DNA from: Vallitalea sp. | GTDB taxonomy: Bacteria; Bacillota; Clostridia; Lachnospirales; Vallitaleaceae | NCBI GenBank assembly: GCA_025210515.1 | Contig: JAOARM010000024.1 | Span: forward strand, 1-44,120 | Reading direction: 5' to 3' | DNA: 44,120 nt | Made by a program: the position numbers and the translations under genes | Notes under the pieces: generated by a model | What the model was told of the DNA's origin: nothing | What the model saw: the letters and a program-made list of their open reading frames with translations, nothing else | Databases searched by the model: none | In this document: positions 1 to 9,354 of the stretch, in pieces | How positions within the stretch are numbered: the first letter of the stretch is position 1 | How the letters are laid out: every line of letters starts with the position of its first letter

Positions 1-947
1 GCCCAGGACATGCTGACTACGTTAAAAACATGATTACTGGTGCTGCTCAAATGGACGGTGCTATCTTAGTTGTTTCAGCTGCAGATGGTCCAATGCCTCA
101 AACTCGTGAGCATATCTTATTATCAGGTCAAGTTGGTGTTGAATACATTGTTGTATTCATGAACAAATGTGACATGGTTGATGATGAAGAGTTATTAGAA
201 TTAGTAGAAATGGAAATCAGAGAATTATTATCTGAATACGATTTCCCAGGTGATGATATTCCAATCGTTATGGGATCAGCTCTTAAAGCATTAGAAGATC
301 CATCAAGCGAGTGGGGAGACAAAATCTTAGACTTAATGAAAGAAGTTGACGGTTATGTTCCATCTCCAGAAAGAGAAGTTGACAAACCTTTCTTAATGCC
401 TGTAGAGGACGTATTCTCAATCACTGGTCGTGGTACTGTTGCAACTGGTAGAGTTGAGCGTGGAGTATTACACGTATCAGATGAAATTGAAATCGTTGGT
501 ATCGATGAAGAGTCAAGAAAAGTAGTTTGTACTGGAGTAGAAATGTTCCGTAAATTATTAGATGAAGCTCAAGCTGGTGACAATATCGGTGCATTACTTC
601 GTGGTGTTCAAAGAACAGAAATTGAAAGAGGTCAAGTATTAGCTAAGCCTGGTTCAATTACTCCACATACTAAGTTCAAAGCTCAAGTATACGTTCTTAA
701 AAAAGAAGAAGGTGGACGTCATACTCCATTCTTCTCAAACTATAGACCACAATTCTATTTCAGAACAACTGATATCACTGGCGTAATCAACTTACCAGAA
801 GGTGTTGAAATGTGTATGCCTGGCGATAACATTGAAATGGATATTGAATTAATCGCTCCAATCGCTATGGAAAAAGGTTTACGTTTCGCTATCCGTGAGG
901 GTGGAAGAACTGTAGGTGCTGGATCAGTAGCAGAAATTATCGAATAA
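1..947 (+). CDS. tuf: Elongation factor Tu, 3' part (5' end outside window)
   Basis: EF-Tu is the cytoplasmic GTPase that delivers aminoacyl-tRNA to the ribosome. The window opens inside the gene: bases 3-29 already read PGHADYVKN, the end of the G3 motif, so the ATG at 30 is internal. The G4 motif NKCD follows, then domain 2 ([15 protein letters not shown]) and domain 3 ([13 protein letters not shown], ending GSVAEIIE). About 315 residues are visible, and the N-terminal P-loop and switch I are missing. A rho-independent terminator follows directly, so the gene closes its operon. The usual downstream neighbour rpsJ lies 2.4 kb away, separated by plc. Identification is certain. Confidence 0.98.
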   Translation, partial: PGHADYVKNMITGAAQMDGAILVVSAADGPMPQTREHILLSGQVGVEYIVVFMNKCDMVDDEELLELVEMEIRELLSEYDFPGDDIPIVMGSALKALEDPSSEWGDKILDLMKEVDGYVPSPEREVDKPFLMPVEDVFSITGRGTVATGRVERGVLHVSDEIEIVGIDEESRKVVCTGVEMFRKLLDEAQAGDNIGALLRGVQRTEIERGQVLAKPGSITPHTKFKAQVYVLKKEEGGRHTPFFSNYRPQFYFRTTDITGVINLPEGVEMCMPGDNIEMDIELIAPIAMEKGLRFAIREGGRTVGAGSVAEIIE

Positions 948-963
948 TTTATATTGATATATT

Positions 964-997
964 AAAAAGCAGTGTTCATTAGAACACTGCTTTTTTT
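964..997 (+). terminator. Rho-independent terminator after tuf
   Basis: A perfect stem (GCAGTGTTC / GAACACTGC) with an ATTA loop is followed by seven T residues, 17 bases past the tuf stop. Confidence 0.92.
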
Positions 998-999
998 GG

Positions 1000-1396
1000 T
1001 TTATTTATAAATCCATATGAAATATATTAGCAAGGTATGATGAATATAATCTAAGCTATATATAATTTTTTTGGTATGAAAATTTAGTGTTTACCATATA
1101 AAATTAAAATATAATATAAACTGATATAATATAATGTTTGGAATATTCATTGAGTATATGGACAAGTAACATTAAAAATGATAATATATTATTATCATTT
1201 ACTCACATCTATTTACTTCATGATATACATAATATACCCCACTGATAATTACTAGAATATATACAGATTCAGACTTTTGTTGACTAAAATAAAAAATAAT
1301 ATAAAGGAGTAGAAGTTTATATGAAAAATGAATTTTGGTAACTGCATCATTTAATTATGGAAAAAATAATTATACAAAAGTTAATGGAGGGTTTAT
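1000..1396 (+). other. AT-rich intergenic region upstream of plc, with an operator-like palindrome
   Basis: No gene of normal size is visible. A perfect 10-bp inverted repeat lies at 1176-1185 and 1191-1200 (AAATGATAAT / ATTATCATTT, 5-base spacer). It resembles the half-sites of Fur-family operators (TGATAAT / ATTATCA), but the spacer is longer than in the classic 7-1-7 box. Several TATAAT-like hexamers occur, none with a convincing -35 at 17 bp, so I do not assign the plc promoter. Confidence 0.4.
1321..1341 (+). CDS. Possible six-codon leader peptide upstream of plc
   Basis: ATG AAA AAT GAA TTT TGG TAA (MKNEFW) is preceded by AAAGGAG at 1304-1310, about 10 bases upstream. It ends 55 bases before the plc start. 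It could be a translated leader, the remnant of a gene start, or chance; the good ribosome-binding site is the only support. Confidence 0.2.
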   Translation: MKNEFW

Positions 1397-2638
1397 ATGA
1401 AAAAAATTAAGAGCAAATTATTAGTGATGGTGATTATCTGTGTTATATGTATTAGTAATAGTAATGCATATGCATGGCAATCATTTGAAGATATTTCACA
1501 AGAAAGCACTCATACTTTATTAGTGGAACAAGGGCTTAACATATTAATTAATGATTTAAGTATGGAAGATAAACAAAATAATGAATTAATGAATGTACTA
1601 TCAGAAATTAATCATTATATGCAACAATTAAAACAAGGTTCAGTTGATCCAGATTTTTCTAAGAGTAATTTTAGTTTATATCAAGACCATTTTTATGACC
1701 CAACGACAAATACTAACTTTACCTCAAAAACTGATTTAGAGTTAGGGGTTCTGGATTATGTTTATCAACATGCGTTATATCGTTCAAAAGAGTATGTAGG
1801 TTGGGCAATACAATATTGGATGGATGGAAATCATGAAAAATCTATTTATAATTTAGGATTAGCTATGCACTATTTTTCTGATCTATGTCATCCTCATCAT
1901 GCATCTAATGCTATTGGAGGGACAAGAGAATTATTTACAAAACATAGTACTTTTGAATCATATATTGAAGAAAGAAAAGATAGTTATAGTATACAATCAT
2001 TAGGAGGAAAAACAGATAGCTCTTATTATATAGATGCATTAGAAAAAGAGTATATAGCAGATTTTATAGCAGACGAATGTGATGCTCGTTCATTAGTAAG
2101 TAATAATATTTATCACAATATTTTTGATCCACAAGATACTGATACTTGGGATGAATCAGCTATGTTAAGTATGAAAGAAACCCAAGAAGGAATCGCAAGA
2201 ATTTTTTATAGATTTGCAAAAGAATTAACAAGTGATCAATCATTATGTATAGATACAACAGATGAATCTGTAGAGTTATCAATAAGAGTAGCTACGAAAG
2301 ATGGAAGTATTTTTGAAACATATGGAACTGATAATGCGGTGTTCTTTGGAGTAGAGCTTTCAAATGGTCGCTTAATGGAATGGGAATTAGATAAACCTTT
2401 TCATAATGATCATGAAAAAGGAGATAATGATACATATATAGTTACATTAGATAAAGCGAAAGGTAATTATATTAGGAAGGCTTATATAAGGAAAGAAAGA
2501 GGATGGGATACTGGAGCGGAAGATAATTGGTATCCACTAGAAGTAGAGGTATCTTCGGATGATGGGTTATTACAGTATACTAAGCCAATTGATAGGTGGT
2601 TGATTGGTAATGTGGATATTGTTTATGATGTTAATTAG
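1397..2638 (+). CDS. plc: Secreted zinc-dependent phospholipase C, alpha-toxin type, with C-terminal PLAT/C2-like domain
   Basis: Hydrolyses phospholipid head groups outside the cell (zinc phospholipase C family). The 413-residue product starts with a signal peptide (K-rich N-terminus, hydrophobic residues 8-20) with likely cleavage after AYA, leaving Trp27 as the mature N-terminus. In this family the N-terminal Trp itself binds zinc. The other expected zinc ligands are all present: His39, Asp86, His98, His158 and Asp162 (AMHYFSD), His168, His183 and Glu187. From about residue 290 a C-terminal domain (AVFFGVELSNG, MEWELDKP, DRWLIGN) aligns by eye with the alpha-toxin lipid-binding domain. The RBS GGAGGG lies 6 bases upstream. 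Family membership is secure; toxicity or target membrane cannot be told from sequence. It interrupts the tuf-rpsJ junction. Confidence 0.93.
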   Translation: MKKIKSKLLVMVIICVICISNSNAYAWQSFEDISQESTHTLLVEQGLNILINDLSMEDKQNNELMNVLSEINHYMQQLKQGSVDPDFSKSNFSLYQDHFYDPTTNTNFTSKTDLELGVLDYVYQHALYRSKEYVGWAIQYWMDGNHEKSIYNLGLAMHYFSDLCHPHHASNAIGGTRELFTKHSTFESYIEERKDSYSIQSLGGKTDSSYYIDALEKEYIADFIADECDARSLVSNNIYHNIFDPQDTDTWDESAMLSMKETQEGIARIFYRFAKELTSDQSLCIDTTDESVELSIRVATKDGSIFETYGTDNAVFFGVELSNGRLMEWELDKPFHNDHEKGDNDTYIVTLDKAKGNYIRKAYIRKERGWDTGAEDNWYPLEVEVSSDDGLLQYTKPIDRWLIGNVDIVYDVN

Positions 2639-2655
2639 TTGAATATAAAATATAA

Positions 2656-2868
2656 AGCTTCCACGTAAAGTTGCTATTATATAATACATTTTACTTGTGG
2701 CTGTAGAATTTTGGAAGATAGACTAGATTTAGCTAGTCATACCCTTAAACGTCCTGTTTAAAGGGTATGCGCTACGCCGTCGTGGCTTCGCTTGTCGCTA
2801 AACCTAGTCTATCTTCCTTTGTAGTAACGTTAAAAATGTATTATATAATATCCACTTTACGTTAGGCT
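2656..2868. repeat. 213-bp non-coding imperfect palindrome (MITE-like or structured element)
   Basis: Arms at about 2663-2733 and 2797-2862 are imperfectly complementary over roughly 65-70 bases. Shared blocks include ACGTAAAG/CTTTACGT, TATTATATAATACATTTT and GGAAGATAGACTAG. The apex holds a second hairpin (CATACCCTTAAAC 2738-2750 with GTTTAAAGGGTATG 2756-2769) and a GC-rich stretch (2770-2796) unlike the AT-rich surroundings. There is no open reading frame. It is far larger than a terminator. A miniature inverted-repeat element or an RNA is possible; I see no clear target-site duplication. Confidence 0.6.
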
Positions 2869-3057
2869 GGTTGATAAATTTGAGTTAATAATGACTTTGA
2901 AGGAATACTACAAGAGTAATTACGATATTAAATGATATCTGACCAAATATATCTACGTAGACATGGAATGCAAATACTTTAATATAGGCACTTTTGTAGT
3001 TTGATTTATTATATAAAAATAAATTTATAAAAATAAAAATATTTATATATAAAAACC
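2869..3057. other. AT-rich gene-free stretch
   Basis: Between the palindrome and the S10 promoter I see no coding signal and no clear hairpin. The last 60 bases are almost pure A/T, like an UP-element-type region upstream of a strong promoter. Confidence 0.4.
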
Positions 3058-3086
3058 TTGCATTATATTATTCCATGGTGTATAAT
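3058..3086 (+). promoter_or_regulatory. Promoter of the S10 operon
   Basis: TTGCAT (3058-3063), a 17-bp spacer, then TATAAT (3081-3086), preceded by an A/T tract. The same -35 and -10 hexamers with the same spacing recur at the S13 operon promoter (16401-16429). Confidence 0.85.
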
Positions 3087-3092
3087 GTTAAA

Positions 3093-3300
3093 TGTTGTGA
3101 CGAAGATAGCGTTGAAGTGTGAGGTTGCCGCACAGCGGGTAATTCACACAGAGCGAATGTCATGTTCAAGAAACTGGCGACAAGGTCACTGTACAATATA
3201 GATATCAAAGCATAGTAATGCTTGATAATGGGCGTGGGAATCATATGATACACACGGAACGATGTACAGTCACCACTTGTCGTACTAGAGTACGAAAAGG
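3093..3300 (+). promoter_or_regulatory. Structured 5' leader of the S10 operon
   Basis: About 220 untranslated bases separate the -10 box from rpsJ, and this stretch is more GC-rich than its flanks. Visible helices are GTGTGA (3117-3122) with TCACAC (3144-3149), and GGTCACTGTAC (3184-3194) with GTACAGTCACC (3264-3274, one mismatch). The latter encloses ATCAAAGCAT/ATGCTTGAT (3204-3226). TCGTAC-TAGA-GTACGA (3280-3295) sits just before the RBS AAAGGAGG. Autoregulation by a ribosomal protein of the operon (L4 does this in E. coli) is plausible but inferred. Confidence 0.65.
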
Positions 3301-3314
3301 AGGCGACTTTTTTT

Positions 3315-3626
3315 ATGGCAAGTCAAAAAATGAGAATTAGCTTAAAAGCATATGACCATCAATTAATCGATCAATCTTCAATGAAAATCATTGAAACAGC
3401 TAAGAAAACTGGAGCTAAGGTAAGCGGACCTATTCCACTACCAACTAAGAAAGAAATTGTTACTATTCTTAGAGCTGTTCATAAGTACAAAGATTCTAGA
3501 GAACAATTTGAGCAAAGAACTCATAAGAGATTAATTGACATTCTTATGCCAACACCTAAGACTATGGATGCTTTAATGAGACTTGAGCTACCAGCAGGTG
3601 TGGATATCAAAGTAGATGTTAAATAA
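3315..3626 (+). CDS. rpsJ: 30S ribosomal protein uS10
   Basis: First gene of the S10 operon; a head protein of the 30S subunit that also acts with NusB in antitermination in other bacteria. 103 residues, the standard length, with the family motifs [10 protein letters not shown] near the start, GPIPLPT in the middle, and the ending [10 protein letters not shown]. The RBS AAAGGAGG lies about 12 bases before the ATG, separated by a T7 run. About 100 bases with a small hairpin (GATTACA/TGTAATC, 3677-3696) follow before rplC. Confidence 0.99.
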   Translation: MASQKMRISLKAYDHQLIDQSSMKIIETAKKTGAKVSGPIPLPTKKEIVTILRAVHKYKDSREQFEQRTHKRLIDILMPTPKTMDALMRLELPAGVDIKVDVK

Positions 3627-3726
3627 TTAAGAAAAATCCCTTAGAGGTTTATATATATCTATAAGCCATCTAGGATGATTACATGAGAGTGTAATCCGCT
3701 GTAGATTATTAGGAGGTGCAGAGAAA

Positions 3727-4356
3727 ATGAAAAAAGCTATATTAGCTAAAAAAATAGGTATGACTCAAATCTTCAACGAAGATGGAACGTTAACACCTGT
3801 AACAGTATTAGAAGCTGGACCATGTACAGTTACTCAAGTAAAAACAGTTGAGAATGATGGTTATTCATCAGTACAGGTTGGATTTTGTGAAAGAAAAGAA
3901 AAACATACTAATAAGCCTATGAAAGGTCATTTTGACAAGGCGGGCGTAAGTTTCAAAAAGCATATAAAAGAGTTTAGACTTGAAAATGCTGAGGAATTTG
4001 AAGTAGGTAATGAGATTAAAGTAGACGTATTCGAAGCAGGAGACAAAATTGATGTATCTGGTGTATCTAAAGGTAAAGGATTCCAAGGTTCAATCAAGAG
4101 ACATAATCAATCAAGAGGACCTATGGGTCACGGATCTAAGTCTCATAGAGTTTCTGGTTCAATGGGTGCGGCTTCATATCCAGCAAGAGTATTCAAAGGT
4201 AAAAAATTACCTGGACATATGGGTGCAGTAAATGTAACTGTACAAAACTTAGAAGTAGTAAGAGTGGACGTAGAAAACAACTTATTACTAGTAAAAGGTG
4301 CTGTGCCAGGGCCTAAAAAATCAGTTTTAACAATAGTAAATAGCGTAAAAGCTTAA
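3727..4356 (+). CDS. rplC: 50S ribosomal protein uL3
   Basis: Early-assembly protein of the 50S subunit whose central loop reaches the peptidyl-transferase centre. 209 residues, beginning [16 protein letters not shown]. The basic loop [25 protein letters not shown] carries the Gln normally methylated in this family. The RBS AGGAGG lies upstream, and rplD follows after 27 bases. Confidence 0.99.
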   Translation: MKKAILAKKIGMTQIFNEDGTLTPVTVLEAGPCTVTQVKTVENDGYSSVQVGFCERKEKHTNKPMKGHFDKAGVSFKKHIKEFRLENAEEFEVGNEIKVDVFEAGDKIDVSGVSKGKGFQGSIKRHNQSRGPMGHGSKSHRVSGSMGAASYPARVFKGKKLPGHMGAVNVTVQNLEVVRVDVENNLLLVKGAVPGPKKSVLTIVNSVKA

Positions 4357-4383
4357 TTTAATATGTAGGAAGGAGGAACGATT

Positions 4384-5004
4384 ATGGCTAAAGTTTCTGT
4401 TTACAACATGGAAGGAAAACAAGTTGAAGAAATAGAACTTAACGACAGTATATTTGGTGTAGAAGTAAATGAACACTTAATGCATATGTCAGTTGTAGGG
4501 CAACTTGCAAATAAACGCCAAGGTACACAAAGTGCTAAAACTCGTTCAGAAGTAAGAGGTGGCGGTGCTAAGCCTTGGAGACAAAAAGGAACAGGTAGAG
4601 CAAGACAAGGATCTATCCGTGCACCACAATGGACAGGCGGTGGAGTAGTATTTGCACCAAAGCCAAGAGACTATTCGTTCAAATTAAACAAAAAAGAAAA
4701 AAGAGCTGCTCTAAAATCAGCTTTAACAACAAAAGTTAATGAAAGTAAATTTATTGTAGTTGATGAATTAAAATTTGATGAAATCAAAACTAGAAAAATG
4801 ACTACAGTATTATCTAACTTAAACGTACAAAAAGCATTATTAGTATTAAATGATAATGACAAAAATGTTGTGTTATCAGCTCGTAACATTCAAGGTGTTA
4901 AAACAGCATCAACTAATACAATTAATGTATACGACATTCTTAAATATGATACATTCGTAGTAACAAAAGATGCAGTTGCTACAATGCAGGAGGTGTATGC
5001 ATAA
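4384..5004 (+). CDS. rplD: 50S ribosomal protein uL4
   Basis: Lines the peptide exit tunnel through its extended loop. 206 residues. The loop [20 protein letters not shown] (residues ~57-76) is the hallmark. In E. coli L4 represses its own operon, making it the first candidate ligand for the leader at 3093-3300; that is inference here. The stop overlaps the rplW start by one base (TAATG). Confidence 0.99.
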   Translation: MAKVSVYNMEGKQVEEIELNDSIFGVEVNEHLMHMSVVGQLANKRQGTQSAKTRSEVRGGGAKPWRQKGTGRARQGSIRAPQWTGGGVVFAPKPRDYSFKLNKKEKRAALKSALTTKVNESKFIVVDELKFDEIKTRKMTTVLSNLNVQKALLVLNDNDKNVVLSARNIQGVKTASTNTINVYDILKYDTFVVTKDAVATMQEVYA

Positions 5005-5303
5005 TGGCAGATTTAAAATATTATGACGTGATATTAAAGCCTGTTGTAACTGAAAAAAGTATGGAAGTTATGGCTGAGAAGAAATACACTTTCTTAGTTC
5101 ATCCAGAAGCAACAAAGATTCAAATTAAAGAAGCAGTAGAAAAAATGTTCGAAGGAACTAAAGTTGAAAGAGTTAATACTTTAAATAATCAAGGTAAAAC
5201 AAAAAGAAGAGGTATGACTTTTGGTAAAACTGCTAAGACAAAGAAAGCTATTGTTAAGTTAACAGAAGGTAGCAAAGACATTGATTTCTTTGAAGGTATG
5301 TAA
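5004..5303 (+). CDS. rplW: 50S ribosomal protein uL23
   Basis: Located at the tunnel exit, where trigger factor and SRP dock. 99 residues. It begins with the family pattern [13 protein letters not shown] and carries the loop [13 protein letters not shown]. The start overlaps the last base of rplD, which indicates translational coupling. The 76-base gap to rplB contains the hairpin CACGC-GGTA-GCGTG (5333-5346). Confidence 0.99.
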   Translation: MADLKYYDVILKPVVTEKSMEVMAEKKYTFLVHPEATKIQIKEAVEKMFEGTKVERVNTLNNQGKTKRRGMTFGKTAKTKKAIVKLTEGSKDIDFFEGM

Positions 5304-5379
5304 TAATATAGATAATATGCAACATGAAGATACACGCGGTAGCGTGGTAAAGATATACTTTTGAAAGGAGTGAAATATA

Positions 5380-6216
5380 ATGGGTATCAAAAAATATAAC
5401 CCTTATACACCTTCCAGAAGACATATGACAGGGTCTACTTTTGAGGAGATTACTAAGAAAACTCCTGAAAAATCATTAGTAGTAAGCCTGAAAAAACATT
5501 CTGGACGTAATAATCAAGGTAAAATTACAGTAAGACACCGTGGTGGCGGGTCTAAAATAAAATATAGAATAATTGATTTCAAAAGAAATAAAGATGGTGT
5601 TCCAGCTAAAGTAGAAGCTATAGAGTATGATCCTAATCGTTCAGCTAATATTGCATTAGTTCAATATGTAGATGGAGAGAAAAGATACATTCTTGCACCA
5701 AATGGATTAAAAGTTGGACACAAAATCATGAGTGGTAAAGATGCAGAAATCAAAATTGGTAACGCATTACAACTTATTGATATTCCAGTAGGTTCAAGTG
5801 TTCATAACATTGAATTAAAACCAGGCAAAGGTGGACAATTAGTTCGTTCTGCTGGTAACGTAGCACAACTTATGGCTAAAGAAGGTAAATTTGCTACACT
5901 TAGATTACCATCAGGAGAAATGAGATTAGTTCCTATTCTTTGTAGAGCTACAATTGGTCAAGTTGGAAATATTGATCATGAGCTTATCACAGTTGGTAAA
6001 GCAGGACGTAAGCGTCATATGGGTATTAGACCTACAGTTCGTGGTTCTGTTATGAACCCTAACGATCACCCTCATGGTGGTGGTGAAGGTAGAGCTCCTA
6101 TCGGTCGTCCAAGTCCAATGACACCTTGGGGTAAACCAGCACTTGGTTACAAAACTAGAAAGAAAAATAAACATTCTAATAAATATATCGTGAGAAAACG
6201 TGGAGGGAAAAAATAA
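5380..6216 (+). CDS. rplB: 50S ribosomal protein uL2
   Basis: Large, highly conserved 50S protein needed for subunit joining and peptidyl transfer. 278 residues beginning [14 protein letters not shown]. The C-terminal loop [18 protein letters not shown] contains the conserved histidine (E. coli His229 equivalent). The RBS GAAAGGAG is upstream. The 82-base gap to rpsS holds the inverted repeat TAAGATTAGATT / AATCTAACTCTTA (6223-6252). Confidence 0.99.
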   Translation: MGIKKYNPYTPSRRHMTGSTFEEITKKTPEKSLVVSLKKHSGRNNQGKITVRHRGGGSKIKYRIIDFKRNKDGVPAKVEAIEYDPNRSANIALVQYVDGEKRYILAPNGLKVGHKIMSGKDAEIKIGNALQLIDIPVGSSVHNIELKPGKGGQLVRSAGNVAQLMAKEGKFATLRLPSGEMRLVPILCRATIGQVGNIDHELITVGKAGRKRHMGIRPTVRGSVMNPNDHPHGGGEGRAPIGRPSPMTPWGKPALGYKTRKKNKHSNKYIVRKRGGKK

Positions 6217-6298
6217 TTAGGATAAGATTAGATTATAACAATCTAACTCTTACTTAATTAAATTCCTTAAGAGATTTAATCAAAGGAGGTTTGAGTAA

Positions 6299-6580
6299 AT
6301 GGCTCGTTCACTTAAAAAAGGACCTTTCGCTGATGGACACTTACTAAAGAAAGTAAGAGCATTAAACGAAAGCAATGAAAAACAAGTAATTAAAACATGG
6401 TCAAGACGTTCTACAATCTTCCCAGAAATGTTAGGACACACTATAGCAGTTCATGATGGAAGAAGACATGTACCAGTATATATAAGTGAAGATATGATCG
6501 GACACAAATTAGGCGAATTCGTATTGACTAGAACTTATAGAGGTCATGGAAAAGATGAAAAGAAATCAAGAGTACGTTAA
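6299..6580 (+). CDS. rpsS: 30S ribosomal protein uS19
   Basis: Head protein near the A-site finger contact. 93 residues beginning [19 protein letters not shown], with [20 protein letters not shown] and [11 protein letters not shown], standard throughout. The RBS AAAGGAGG lies 8 bases upstream. Confidence 0.99.
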   Translation: MARSLKKGPFADGHLLKKVRALNESNEKQVIKTWSRRSTIFPEMLGHTIAVHDGRRHVPVYISEDMIGHKLGEFVLTRTYRGHGKDEKKSRVR

Positions 6581-6608
6581 TTCGTTTTAGGAAGGAGGCT
6601 AATGTAAA

Positions 6609-6995
6609 ATGGCTAAAGGGCATAGAAGTCAGATAAAAAGAGAAAGAAATGCTAACAAAGATACTAGACCAAAAGCAAAAGTATCCTATGCTAGAGTATC
6701 ACCAACAAAAGCAAAAATTGTTCTTGATACAATTAGAGGAAAAGATGCAGCGGCAGCTGTGGGTATATTAGCATATACACCAAGAAACGGTGCTAGAATT
6801 ATAGAGAAAGTTTTAAAATCAGCAATAGCTAACGCTGAAAATAATAACGGATTAGATCCAGCAAAGTTATATGTTGAAGAAGCTTTTGCTAACAAAGGAC
6901 CAACAATGAAGAGAATTAGACCTAGAGCTCAAGGTAGAGCATATAGAATTGAGAAAAAATCAAGTCATATTACAATCATTCTTAACGAAAGATAG
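6609..6995 (+). CDS. rplV: 50S ribosomal protein uL22
   Basis: Its beta-hairpin narrows the exit tunnel and is a known macrolide-resistance site in other species. 128 residues; a basic N-terminal extension (MAKGHRSQIKRERN) precedes the usual start KAKVSYARVSPTKAK. The tunnel hairpin is GPTMKRIRPRAQGRAYRIEK. Shorter L22 proteins lack this extension; I see no better-supported internal start, since the RBS GGAAGGAGG fits this ATG. Confidence 0.98.
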   Translation: MAKGHRSQIKRERNANKDTRPKAKVSYARVSPTKAKIVLDTIRGKDAAAAVGILAYTPRNGARIIEKVLKSAIANAENNNGLDPAKLYVEEAFANKGPTMKRIRPRAQGRAYRIEKKSSHITIILNER

Positions 6996-7010
6996 ATAAG
7001 GAGGGAAAGA

Positions 7011-7667
7011 ATGGGACAAAAAGTCAATCCACATGGATTAAGAGTCGGAATTATTAAAGACTGGGATGCAAAGTGGTACGCAGAGAAAAATTTTGCAGAT
7101 TTTTTAATTGAAGATAATAAATTAAGAACATATATTAAAAAGAGACTTTACACAGCTGGTATTTCAAGAATTGAAATAGAAAGAGCATCAGAAAGAGTTA
7201 AGATTAACATTCACACTGCTAAACCAGGTATCGTAATTGGTAAAGGTGGTTCTTCAATAGAAAAACTAAGAAAAGAGTTACAAAAAATGACAGCAAGTAA
7301 AGTCATTGTTAATATTGTTGAGGTAAAAAGACCAGAGAAAAATGCTCAATTAGTAGCTGAAAACGTTGCACTTCAACTTGAAAACCGTGTTTCTTTCCGT
7401 AGAGCTATGAAGCAATCAATGGGAAGAACAATGAAAGCTGGAGCAAAAGGAATCAAAGCAATTTGTTCTGGACGTTTAGGTGGAGCAGAAATGGCTCGTA
7501 CAGAAGCTTACAGTGAAGGAACAATTCCTCTACAAACACTTCGTGCAGATATAGATTATGGATTTGCTGAAGCAAATACAGTATACGGAAAAATTGGTGT
7601 AAAAATATTTATATATAATGGCGAAGTTCTTCCTGGTCAAGTTAAAAAAGAAGGGAGAGGGAAGTAA
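7011..7667 (+). CDS. rpsC: 30S ribosomal protein uS3
   Basis: Part of the mRNA entry tunnel and helicase site. 218 residues, beginning [17 protein letters not shown] domain contains the GxxG loop ([16 protein letters not shown]), and the C-terminal domain has [13 protein letters not shown]. The start is 15 bases after rplV with RBS AAGGAGGG. The stop overlaps the rplP start by one base. Confidence 0.99.
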   Translation: MGQKVNPHGLRVGIIKDWDAKWYAEKNFADFLIEDNKLRTYIKKRLYTAGISRIEIERASERVKINIHTAKPGIVIGKGGSSIEKLRKELQKMTASKVIVNIVEVKRPEKNAQLVAENVALQLENRVSFRRAMKQSMGRTMKAGAKGIKAICSGRLGGAEMARTEAYSEGTIPLQTLRADIDYGFAEANTVYGKIGVKIFIYNGEVLPGQVKKEGRGK

Positions 7668-8107
7668 TGTTAATGCCAAAAAGAGTTAAACGACGTAAAC
7701 AATTTCGTGGTAACATGAAAGGAAAAGCGTTAAGAGGTAATAAAATTAACTATGGTGAGTTTGGAATCGTAGCATTAGAACCTTGCTGGATAACTTCAAA
7801 CCAAATAGAAGCTGCCCGTGTTGCTATGACTCGTCATATTAAACGTGGTGGTAAAGTATGGATTAAAATATTCCCAGATAAACCAGTTACAGCTAAACCA
7901 GCTGAAACAAGAATGGGTTCTGGTAAAGGATCACCAGAATACTGGGTAGCAGTAGTTAAACCTGGTAGAGTAATGTTTGAAATTGCAGGGGTAGAGGAAG
8001 AAGTAGCTAGAGAAGCGTTAAGACTAGCTGTACACAAATTACCATGTAAGTGCAAAATTGCTTCTCGAGCAGATTTAGAAGGCGGTGATAATTGTGAAGT
8101 CAACTAA
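7667..8107 (+). CDS. rplP: 50S ribosomal protein uL16
   Basis: Sits at the A/P-site side of the 50S subunit and organises tRNA binding. 146 residues, beginning [15 protein letters not shown], the exact family start. The conserved segment [13 protein letters not shown] contains the Arg-Met-Gly region. The gene overlaps rpsC by 1 base and rpmC by 14 bases. Confidence 0.99.
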   Translation: MLMPKRVKRRKQFRGNMKGKALRGNKINYGEFGIVALEPCWITSNQIEAARVAMTRHIKRGGKVWIKIFPDKPVTAKPAETRMGSGKGSPEYWVAVVKPGRVMFEIAGVEEEVAREALRLAVHKLPCKCKIASRADLEGGDNCEVN

Positions 8108-8303
8108 ATATAATGAGGAATTAAGAAATAAGTCAGCTGTAGAGCTTAATGAAGATTTAGTTACTGCAAAAAAAGAATTATTTAACCTCAGATTCCAAAA
8201 TGCGACTAACCAATTAGATAATACAGCAAGAATTAATGAGGTAAGAAAGAATATAGCCAGAATTCAAACAATTATAACTGAGCAATTAAAGGTTGCTAAG
8301 TAA
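8094..8303 (+). CDS. rpmC: 50S ribosomal protein uL29
   Basis: Small helical hairpin protein at the exit tunnel rim. I start it at GTG 8094 ([14 protein letters not shown], 69 residues) because AAGGCGGTGA lies a proper distance upstream. An alternative GTG at 8085 would add three residues and have no RBS. The start lies inside rplP, overlapping it by 14 bases. The body ([19 protein letters not shown]) is typical. Confidence 0.96.
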   Translation: MKSTKYNEELRNKSAVELNEDLVTAKKELFNLRFQNATNQLDNTARINEVRKNIARIQTIITEQLKVAK

Positions 8304-8325
8304 ACATTGAAAGGAGGAATTCAAA

Positions 8326-8583
8326 GTGGCAGAAAGAAATCTACGAAAAGTTCGTGTAGGTAAAGTAGTAAGCGATAAAATGGATAAAACAGTTGTAGTT
8401 GCAGTAGCAAACAATGTTAAACATCCATTATACAATAAAGTTATGAAAAGAACTTATAAATTAAAAGCCCATGACGAAAACAACGAATGTGGTATCGGTG
8501 ATACTGTTAAAGTTATGGAAACAAGACCTTTATCAAAAGATAAAAGATGGAGATTAGTAGAAATAGTAGAGAAAGCAAAATAA
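8326..8583 (+). CDS. rpsQ: 30S ribosomal protein uS17
   Basis: Primary-binding 30S protein with an OB fold. 85 residues, GTG start 7 bases after AAAGGAGG. Family motifs are [29 protein letters not shown] and [13 protein letters not shown]. Confidence 0.99.
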   Translation: MAERNLRKVRVGKVVSDKMDKTVVVAVANNVKHPLYNKVMKRTYKLKAHDENNECGIGDTVKVMETRPLSKDKRWRLVEIVEKAK

Positions 8584-8614
8584 GCTTATTTTTTGCTGAA
8601 AGGAGGTTCATCTA

Positions 8615-8983
8615 ATGATCCAACAAGAATCTAGACTTAGAGTTGCAGATAATACTGGTGCAAAGGAATTACTTTGTATTAGAGTATTAGGAGGATCAAC
8701 TAGAAGATATGCAAACATTGGTGATGTAATAGTTGCTACTGTTAAAGATGCAACACCAGGTGGCGTTGTTAAAAAAGGTGAAGTAGTTAGAGCGGTAGTT
8801 GTAAGAACTAAAAAGGGTGCACGTCGTAAAGACGGTTCATATATCAAATTTGATCAAAATGCAGCAGTTATTATTAAAGATGATAAAACACCAAAAGGAA
8901 CTCGTATTTTTGGACCTGTTGCAAGAGAATTAAGAGAGAAAAAATACATGAAAATCTTATCATTAGCACCAGAAGTATTATAA
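8615..8983 (+). CDS. rplN: 50S ribosomal protein uL14
   Basis: Interface protein forming an intersubunit bridge and the RsfS binding site. 122 residues, the standard length, beginning [18 protein letters not shown]. It carries the signature [15 protein letters not shown] and ends SLAPEVL. RBS AAAGGAGG; rplX follows after 13 bases. Confidence 0.99.
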   Translation: MIQQESRLRVADNTGAKELLCIRVLGGSTRRYANIGDVIVATVKDATPGGVVKKGEVVRAVVVRTKKGARRKDGSYIKFDQNAAVIIKDDKTPKGTRIFGPVARELREKKYMKILSLAPEVL

Positions 8984-8996
8984 GGAGGTGTAGTAA

Positions 8997-9332
8997 GTGT
9001 ATAAAACTAGACTTAAATCAGGTGATACAGTAAAAGTTATTTCTGGAAAAGACAAAGGAAAAGAAGGAAAGATTTTAACTGTTGATAGAAAAAATAATAA
9101 AGTAATCGTAGAAGGCGTTAATATGGTTACAAAACATACTAAGCCAAGTGCAGCTAATCAACAAGGTGGAATTATCCATCAAGAAGCTTCTCTAAGTGCA
9201 GCAAAAGTAATGTATGTACACAAAGGAAAGCCAACAAGATTAGGTGTTAAAGTAGTTAAGGAAGAAAGAAACGGACGTACTAAGAATGTTAGATATAGAG
9301 TGGCAAAATCAACAGGAGAAGTAATTGATTAA
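8997..9332 (+). CDS. rplX: 50S ribosomal protein uL24
   Basis: Assembly initiator of the 50S subunit. 111 residues from a GTG start (RBS AAGGAGGTG). The N-terminal KOW motif is [19 protein letters not shown]. The stop at 9332 is 22 bases before the preferred rplE start. Confidence 0.99.
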   Translation: MYKTRLKSGDTVKVISGKDKGKEGKILTVDRKNNKVIVEGVNMVTKHTKPSAANQQGGIIHQEASLSAAKVMYVHKGKPTRLGVKVVKEERNGRTKNVRYRVAKSTGEVID

Positions 9333-9354
9333 AAGTAGAGAGGAGGAAACTTCC

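Noticed and set aside
2656..2868. Simple rho-independent terminator of plc
   Set aside because: The stem is over 60 bases with an internal GC-rich apex and no U-tract after it.
3068..3253. 61-codon minus-strand reading frame upstream of rpsJ
   Set aside because: It lies in the S10 promoter and structured leader, has no RBS, and its product looks like nothing known.
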